Assembly (NCBI GenBank): GCA_902798745.1
Contig: CADBXM010000001.1
Location: forward strand, 124,001 to 188,000
Reading direction: 5' to 3'
Source: an uncultured Eubacteriales bacterium
GTDB lineage: Bacteria; Bacillota; Clostridia; Peptostreptococcales; Anaerovoracaceae
DNA: 64,000 nt
Shown: positions 59,231 through 64,000 of the stretch, in pieces
Position numbering within the stretch: position 1 is the stretch's first letter
How the letters are laid out: the number at the start of each line of letters is the position of its first letter
Program-made: the position numbers and the translations under genes
Notes under the pieces: generated by a model
Seen by the model: only the letters and a program-made list of their open reading frames with translations
Told to the model about the DNA's origin: nothing
Databases searched by the model: none

Positions 59231-60583
59231 ATGGAAATGAACACCAAAGCGCTCAATCGAAAACTGGCAAAGATCGCCGCACCGATCGCCGTGCAAGGCG
59301 TGGTGACGGCGACGCTTACAATGGTCGATAATCTTATGGTGGGCTTCCTAGGAGAGACTGAACTTGCGGCGGTCGGAGTAGGCGGGCAACTCTTCATGAT
59401 CCACTATCTGGTGCTGTTTGGCGTCGTGAGCGGTGCGGCAACTTTTGCTGCGCAGTTTTACGGTACGCGCGATATGGCAAACATCCGCAAGGTGATAGGT
59501 CTCGCGGTGGCAATACTCGCAGCACTCGGTCTTATAGTATTCCTTGCAGCTGATTTTCTGACGTATCCAATACTGTCGATCTACACCGAAGACGCAGATG
59601 TAAAGGCTCTGGCTGTACAATATGTGAGGATCTGCAGCCCGGCTTTTCTGATGCTCGCGGTGTCATCTCCAATGGAAATGGCGTTCAGATCAACCCAGCA
59701 GGTCAAAATTCCTATGATAGTGAGCGCTGTAGTGTTCAGCAGCAATACCATACTCAATTACATATTCATATTCGGTAAATTCGGAATGCCAAGACTCGGA
59801 GTGGCAGGGGCAGCTGTCGGCACCATATGTGCCAGGACTCTTGAGATGATCCTCAATCTCTATTTTGCGTTCAGGGCGTCCAATGAGTTCCGCGGCAGCG
59901 TCAGGAGTTACTTCGGCTGGGACAAGGAGCTTGTCAGAAGGGTAATAAAGAACGCGACTCCAACTACTATCAACGAGTTCCTGTGGTCGCTCGGGCAGAC
60001 CATGTACGTGGCGGCATATAATCGCATAGGTACGACTGCTTACGCGGCTTATCAGGCGGCAAATTCCATTTTCAATATTTTCAATTTCGCGTCGTTCAGT
60101 GTGGGCGATGCAGCCCTTATACTTATCGGTGAGAAACTCGGCGAGGGAGACAAGGAATATGCGTGGTTCATGTCGAAGCATCTCATCAAAGTGGCAATAG
60201 GGGTAGGACTCACGATAGGCATGATCACCATAGCGACAGCCGCGCCTTTGTCCGGACTTTTCAAACTGAGCGACGAGGGCAGGGTATATACCTTCCGAAT
60301 ACTTGTCGTATTCGGCGCGACCATGTTCATGGATGTGTTCTGTGGTCTGATGATCGTGGGCATACTGAGAGCAGGAGGAGATACCCGTTTTGCGATGATC
60401 GCGGAAAGCATCTCAGTATGGTTCGTTGCGGTACCGCTGGCGTTCATCTCGGCCCTCGTGCTCCATCTTCCGATCCACCTTGCGGTGCTTTTGACGAGGA
60501 TGGAATGCCTGGTAAAGGGCATAATACTGATGCAAAGATTCCGCTCCGGGAAATGGGTCAACACTGTAATAGAAGATTTGTAA
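59231..60583 (+). CDS. MATE-family efflux transporter
   Basis: 450 residues with twelve membrane helices in two MatE halves (KIAAPIAVQGVVTATLTMVDNLMVG opens the first; NATPTTINEFLWSLGQTMYVAAYNRIG the second). MATE proteins export cationic drugs, metabolites or toxic dyes in exchange for Na+ or H+. It stands alone between the feo terminator and ridA. Alternative ATG at 59237. Confidence 0.92.
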   Translation: MEMNTKALNRKLAKIAAPIAVQGVVTATLTMVDNLMVGFLGETELAAVGVGGQLFMIHYLVLFGVVSGAATFAAQFYGTRDMANIRKVIGLAVAILAALGLIVFLAADFLTYPILSIYTEDADVKALAVQYVRICSPAFLMLAVSSPMEMAFRSTQQVKIPMIVSAVVFSSNTILNYIFIFGKFGMPRLGVAGAAVGTICARTLEMILNLYFAFRASNEFRGSVRSYFGWDKELVRRVIKNATPTTINEFLWSLGQTMYVAAYNRIGTTAYAAYQAANSIFNIFNFASFSVGDAALILIGEKLGEGDKEYAWFMSKHLIKVAIGVGLTIGMITIATAAPLSGLFKLSDEGRVYTFRILVVFGATMFMDVFCGLMIVGILRAGGDTRFAMIAESISVWFVAVPLAFISALVLHLPIHLAVLLTRMECLVKGIILMQRFRSGKWVNTVIEDL

Positions 60584-60649
60584 GGAATAGTGTATACTTA
60601 TATTAGCAATTGGTATTGCGATAGAAAATCGATCTAAAAGGAGATTACT

Positions 60650-61021
60650 ATGAAAATAATAAGCACAGACAAAGCTCCGGGCGCATTAGGACCATATTCA
60701 CAGGCTATTATAAGCGGCGGGTTTATATTCGCTTCGGGTCAGATTGCCCTCAATCCGGTCAGCGGAGCGATCGCGGGTAATACTATCCAGGAACAGACAC
60801 ACCAGGTATGCAGGAATATAAGAGCCATTCTCGAAGAAGCAGGCACTGACATGTCTAAGGTAGTCAAGACAACATGCTTCCTTGCGTATATGGGTGACTT
60901 CGATTCATTCAACGCGGTATACGCGGGATATTTCACAGGCAAGCCGGCAAGAAGCTGCGTTGCTGTGAAAGAACTTCCTAAGGGCGTGCTTTGCGAGATC
61001 GAAGTAATCGCAGAACTGTAA
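60650..61021 (+). CDS. ridA: RidA-family reactive intermediate deaminase
   Basis: 123 residues, full length. Motifs: APGALGPYSQAIISGGFIFASGQIALNP at the start, the Arg in SCVAVKELPKGVLCEIEVIA at the end. RidA hydrolyses 2-aminoacrylate and related enamines formed by PLP enzymes, protecting them from damage. AAAAGGAG precedes the ATG. A strong terminator follows. Confidence 0.95.
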   Translation: MKIISTDKAPGALGPYSQAIISGGFIFASGQIALNPVSGAIAGNTIQEQTHQVCRNIRAILEEAGTDMSKVVKTTCFLAYMGDFDSFNAVYAGYFTGKPARSCVAVKELPKGVLCEIEVIAEL

Positions 61022-61058
61022 GCAGACATCTGATTACAAAAACGAATGACAATGAAGA

Positions 61059-61093
61059 GGGAAACTAAAACGTGATTTTTAGTTTCCTTTTTT
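61059..61093 (+). terminator. Intrinsic terminator of ridA
   Basis: An 11-bp stem GGAAACTAAAA / TTTTAGTTTCC (61060-61070, 61077-61087) and six T residues. Confidence 0.9.
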
Positions 61094-61094
61094 A

Positions 61095-61124
61095 TTGATT
61101 AATAAATATGCTGCATGATACAAT
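61095..61124 (+). promoter_or_regulatory. Promoter of the EFR1 gene
   Basis: TTGATT (61095-61100), 18-bp spacer, TACAAT (61119-61124) with an upstream TG. The ~100-base leader contains GCGGACAGC twice (61169 and 61199). Confidence 0.45.
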
Positions 61125-61228
61125 CTTTCCAGAGGTTGTATTTATTGTAGATATTGCAGGTTTTGCTTATGCGGACAGCGCGGATCAGGCGGGTGTTGGC
61201 GGACAGCAATATATAAGAGGTGATACAA

Positions 61229-62011
61229 ATGAAAGAGAATGTTATTTTCTGTTATTCGGGTACAGGCAACTGCCTTGATATGGCAAAGAACATTGCCAAG
61301 AGCCTCGGTAACACAGACATCATCATGATGCGTAAGTATCCGGCAGTGACTGACGTAAGAGAGGCTAAGAGGGTAGGATTCATATTCCCATGCTACGGCG
61401 GCGGACTTCCGGGACATGTTGAGAGATATCTCCATGACATCAAAGTGAATCCTGATTCCTACACATTCGCTATCCAGCAGTGTGCTGCTTATCCGGGAGA
61501 GGGACTCCATATACTCAATAGCCTGATCCCACTCGACTACTGGAAGAAGGTGACTCATCAGTGTACAGCTATCTGGCTCTTCCCTCATGAGATGATGATG
61601 CCTCCTATGGGCCCTGAAGCTGCTCAGGCAAGGAGCGAGCACTTCGCAGAAAAGATCGCGAATGAGATCAAGGCTGAGCTCAAGTCGAAGAGAAAACCTC
61701 CTAGAGCGGCAGTCAACACAGTTGAACACGCAAAGTGGACTGATATCGCCCTCAAACTGGGAACTACTCTCAAGGCAAACGACAACTGCGTGATGTGCGG
61801 ACAGTGCGCTAAGCTCTGCCCAACAGGCAACATCCGTTACCAGGGCAAGGCTGTCATCTTCGGCGACAAGTGCGTTTCCTGTTGCGGCTGCGTTGAATAC
61901 TGCCCACAGGAAGCTATCAACTTCGGCAAGATCACAGAGAAGAGAGAGCGTTATCACAATGTGAACGTTACTCCTGATGACCTTTCAGAGGAGATCATTT
62001 CGTTCGAATAA
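61229..62011 (+). CDS. EFR1-family flavodoxin-ferredoxin protein
   Basis: 260 residues from the ATG at 61229 (AAGAGGTG upstream). N-terminal flavodoxin-like domain with FMN loop YSGTGNCLDMAKNIA. C-terminal double [4Fe-4S] ferredoxin: CVMCGQCAKLCPTGNI and CVSCCGCVEYCPQEAI. EFR1 proteins move electrons between NAD(P)H-type donors or iron-sulfur proteins in anaerobes; the partner is unknown. The extra Cys in CVSCCGC still leaves eight cluster ligands. Confidence 0.91.
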   Translation: MKENVIFCYSGTGNCLDMAKNIAKSLGNTDIIMMRKYPAVTDVREAKRVGFIFPCYGGGLPGHVERYLHDIKVNPDSYTFAIQQCAAYPGEGLHILNSLIPLDYWKKVTHQCTAIWLFPHEMMMPPMGPEAAQARSEHFAEKIANEIKAELKSKRKPPRAAVNTVEHAKWTDIALKLGTTLKANDNCVMCGQCAKLCPTGNIRYQGKAVIFGDKCVSCCGCVEYCPQEAINFGKITEKRERYHNVNVTPDDLSEEIISFE

Positions 62012-62039
62012 AAAGATTTGAGTCTGTCAAAGAAAATGT

Positions 62040-62068
62040 TTGACAAGGCAATAGCATAATGCTAATAT
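62040..62068 (+). promoter_or_regulatory. Promoter of ylxM-ffh
   Basis: TTGACA (62040-62045), 17-bp spacer, TAATAT (62063-62068). A near-consensus promoter whose start site falls inside the hairpin at 62071. Confidence 0.65.
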
Positions 62069-62070
62069 AT

Positions 62071-62110
62071 AGCGGTGCGAATGGCGAAAAGCCTCGCACC
62101 GCTGTTTTTT
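62071..62110 (+). terminator. Terminator hairpin overlapping the ylxM leader
   Basis: A 10-bp stem AGCGGTGCGA / TCGCACCGCT (62071-62080, 62094-62103) with an inner GGC-GAAAA-GCC hairpin, followed by GTTTTTT. It terminates the EFR1 gene and also lies just after the ylxM promoter. Confidence 0.85.
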
Positions 62111-62121
62111 CGGAGATTGAA

Positions 62122-62466
62122 ATGAGAGAGGATATCGACAGAGTAGAATACGCGAGCATGCTATATGACTTCTACGGAAGCCTGCTGAATGAAGCGGGGA
62201 GAGAGGTCATGTCCATGTATCACGAAGACAATCTCTCACTCTCCGAGATCGCCGAAGAGCTCGGGCAGAGCAGGCAGGCGGTGCATTATACGCTGAAAAA
62301 GGCAGAGAAAGCGCTCGGTGAGTACGAGGAAAAGCTTGGACTCATAGCCGCATATAAGAAAAATCAGGAGCGGGCTGCGGTGGCTTTTGGGATCATCGGA
62401 GACTCAGGGCTCAGCGAAAAAGATGCGGAAAAACTGAAGGCGCTTATAGCAGATATTACGGAGTAG
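62122..62466 (+). CDS. ylxM: YlxM-family DNA-binding protein
   Basis: 114 residues from the ATG at 62122 (CGGAG upstream). An upstream ATG at 62059 lies inside the promoter and terminator and is excluded. Sigma-70 region 4-like helix-turn-helix: LSLSEIAEELGQSRQAVHYTLKKAEKAL. YlxM is the usual first gene of the SRP operon and is thought to tune it or assist SRP assembly; the last ~35 residues are longer than average. ffh starts 8 bp downstream. Confidence 0.92.
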   Translation: MREDIDRVEYASMLYDFYGSLLNEAGREVMSMYHEDNLSLSEIAEELGQSRQAVHYTLKKAEKALGEYEEKLGLIAAYKKNQERAAVAFGIIGDSGLSEKDAEKLKALIADITE

Positions 62467-62473
62467 AGCATCA

Positions 62474-63817
62474 ATGGCATTTGAAGGATTATCCGAAAAA
62501 TTACAGGGAGCGTTCAAGGACCTCAGAGGCCAGGGCGTGGTATCCGAGAAGGACTTCGAAGACGCGATGCGCGTCGTCAAGATGGCTCTTCTTGAGGCCG
62601 ACGTCAACTTCAAGGTCGTAAAGGACTTCGTTGCCGTAGTAAAAGAGAAATCGCTCGGCGCGGGAGTGCTCGAAAGCCTGACACCTGATCAGATGGTCAT
62701 CAAGATCGTCAAGGATGAGCTCGTGGACATGATGGGAGGCTCAGCCAGCAAGCTGACATACTCTCCAAGCGGATTCACGGTGATCATGCTCGTCGGTCTC
62801 CAGGGTACAGGTAAAACAACCACAGCCGGCAAGCTCGCGGCATGGCTCAAGCAGACGGGCAAGCACCCTATGCTCGCAGCCTGCGACATCTACAGGCCGG
62901 CGGCTATAGATCAGCTCGAGATCGTGGGCAAAGCGGTCAACACTCCTGTTTATGTCAACAGGGAGTCGCGTAACGCGGTTCAGATCGCTGAAGAGGCGAT
63001 CGATGACGCTCAGCGCAAGGGCTGTAATGTGCTCATAGTCGATACTGCAGGACGTCTTCAGATCGACGAGGAGCTGATGAACGAGCTCAAGAATCTCAAA
63101 GCTTCGATCAAGCCTCACGAGATACTGCTCGTAGTCGATGCCCTCACAGGTCAGGATGCGGTCAACATAGCCGACGGTTTCAACAAGGCACTCGGCGTGG
63201 ATGGCATCATCATGACCAAAATGGACGGTGACTCCAGAGGCGGTGCTGCTCTCTCAGTCAAGTCCGTTACGGGCAAGCCGATCAAGTTCATGGGTACGGG
63301 CGAGAAGTACAACGCACTTGAGCCTTTCCATCCTGACAGGATAGCTTCGAGGATACTCGGCATGGGCGACGTTATGTCGCTGATCGAGCAGGCGGAAAAC
63401 GCCTTCGATGAAGAGGAGTCCCGCAAACTCGAGGAGAAGATCAGGCGCAACAAGTTCGACCTCGAGGACTTCCTCGGGCAGATGAGACAGATCAACAAAC
63501 TCGGCGGTATCAGCAAACTGATCGACATGATTCCTGGCATATCCGCAGCTCAGAAGCGCGAGATCAACTTCGAACAGAGCAGGGCAGAGCTCAAGAAATG
63601 GGAGGCCATCATACTTTCTATGACACCTTTCGAGAGGGCAAAACCTAATGTGCTCAACGCTTCGAGGCGCAAGAGGATAGCCGCGGGAAGCGGGCACACC
63701 GTGCAGGATGTAAATCAGCTCATCAAAAAGTACGAAGAAATGAAGAAGATGACAAAGGTCATCGCGAATCCGGATTCAAAAAAAGCCAGGAGTATGATGA
63801 GGAATCTTGGACTTTAA
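62474..63817 (+). CDS. ffh: Signal recognition particle protein Ffh
   Basis: 447 residues. N domain, then NG GTPase with G1 GLQGTGKTTTAGKLA, G3 DTAGRLQIDEELM and G4 TKMDGDSRGG. The C-terminal M domain begins near 330; it contains the RNA-binding region RKRIAAGSGHTVQDVNQLIKKYEEM. It binds signal sequences and 4.5S/SRP RNA for co-translational membrane targeting. The Met-rich finger is less Met-rich than in other phyla. Confidence 0.97.
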   Translation: MAFEGLSEKLQGAFKDLRGQGVVSEKDFEDAMRVVKMALLEADVNFKVVKDFVAVVKEKSLGAGVLESLTPDQMVIKIVKDELVDMMGGSASKLTYSPSGFTVIMLVGLQGTGKTTTAGKLAAWLKQTGKHPMLAACDIYRPAAIDQLEIVGKAVNTPVYVNRESRNAVQIAEEAIDDAQRKGCNVLIVDTAGRLQIDEELMNELKNLKASIKPHEILLVVDALTGQDAVNIADGFNKALGVDGIIMTKMDGDSRGGAALSVKSVTGKPIKFMGTGEKYNALEPFHPDRIASRILGMGDVMSLIEQAENAFDEEESRKLEEKIRRNKFDLEDFLGQMRQINKLGGISKLIDMIPGISAAQKREINFEQSRAELKKWEAIILSMTPFERAKPNVLNASRRKRIAAGSGHTVQDVNQLIKKYEEMKKMTKVIANPDSKKARSMMRNLGL

Positions 63818-63892
63818 CAAAGGCATATCATCCAAATTGGATCTTAGCATAATCAACAAATCAAACTAATTATAAATGGAGGAAAAACAAAA

Positions 63893-64000
63893 ATGGTAAA
63901 GATCAGACTTAAGAGAATGGGAGCTCATAAGAAGCCTTTCTACAGAGTAGTTGTAGCAGATTCGAGAACACCTAGAAACGGAAAGTTCATCGAGGAGATC
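63893..64000 (+). CDS. rpsP: 30S ribosomal protein S16 (3' end outside window)
   Basis: The first 36 residues match S16: [20 protein letters not shown], then [14 protein letters not shown]. The ATG at 63893 follows GGAGG. The order ffh-rpsP is the classic Bacillota arrangement. Cut by the right edge. Confidence 0.96.
   Translation, partial: MVKIRLKRMGAHKKPFYRVVVADSRTPRNGKFIEEI

Noticed and set aside
1-64000. tRNA, rRNA, SRP RNA, tmRNA or known riboswitch
   Set aside because: I found no cloverleaf, conserved SRP loop or recognised aptamer core by eye; a covariance-model scan would settle this.

Overview
The window is a gene-dense stretch of a Bacillota (Clostridia/Eubacteriales-like) chromosome of roughly balanced GC. 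Supporting markers are the murB-PHP-rapZ-whiA cell-division block, a MurT/GatD-type pair, YlxM-Ffh-S16, a FeoB-associated Cys-rich protein, lipoprotein-type ABC sugar binding, G5/3D cell-wall proteins, and a sortase-assembled pilus. No outer-membrane genes, rRNA, tRNA, CRISPR array or insertion sequence is visible. Assignment below class level is a guess (an Anaerovoracaceae-like gut anaerobe would fit).

Layout. 0-3.5 kb: XpaC-like/TelA pair and a surface nuclease. 3.6-15.7 kb: a sugar locus with a binding lipoprotein, two permeases, GH36 alpha-galactosidase, YesL-type membrane protein, MsmK-type ATPase, fructokinase and amylosucrase; together these would import raffinose-type sugars, remove galactose, split the sucrose moiety and phosphorylate fructose. 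15.8-19.7 kb: acyl-CoA synthetase, then a MurT-like ligase with a GatD-like partner that has lost its catalytic Cys and His. 19.8-30.7 kb: two CHAP proteins, a G5/3D protein, an AI-2E-family transporter, then murB, PHP, rapZ, whiA and an rRNA methyltransferase. 30.7-38.4 kb: accessory genes, namely a RhuM-Fic protein behind a leader terminator, SPL-type radical SAM, glycosyltransferase, SRAP protein, sugar isomerase-like protein, DUF1847, MBL hydrolase, and a GNAT/DNA-deoxyinosine-glycosylase/GNAT fusion. 38.4-42.9 kb (minus strand): DMT transporter, MoxR-type ATPase, VWA protein and nitrilase-family hydrolase, tightly packed.

43.1-53.9 kb is the most striking region: a class-B-sortase pilus locus. 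It has a signal-peptidase-like protein with Asp and Gly in place of the Ser/Lys dyad (as in streptococcal SipA), a sortase with an added three-helix membrane module, a beta-helix adhesin, a minor pilin with the same kind of membrane module, and a major pilin. A histidine kinase and an unusual XRE-HTH/receiver protein lie inside the locus. Three promoters (ahead of sipA, the adhesin and the minor pilin) carry the inverted repeat GTGTC-N5-GACAC exactly 5 bp upstream of a weak -35 box, with a 17-bp spacer to a good -10 box. This looks like a dedicated activator-dependent regulon, most simply controlled by the XRE-receiver protein.

53.9-64 kb: NlpC/P60 and Pr6Pr proteins, pfkA behind a palindromic operator, the feoA-feoB-Cys-rich iron locus, a MATE exporter, RidA, an EFR1-type flavodoxin/ferredoxin protein, ylxM-ffh, and the start of rpsP cut by the window edge.
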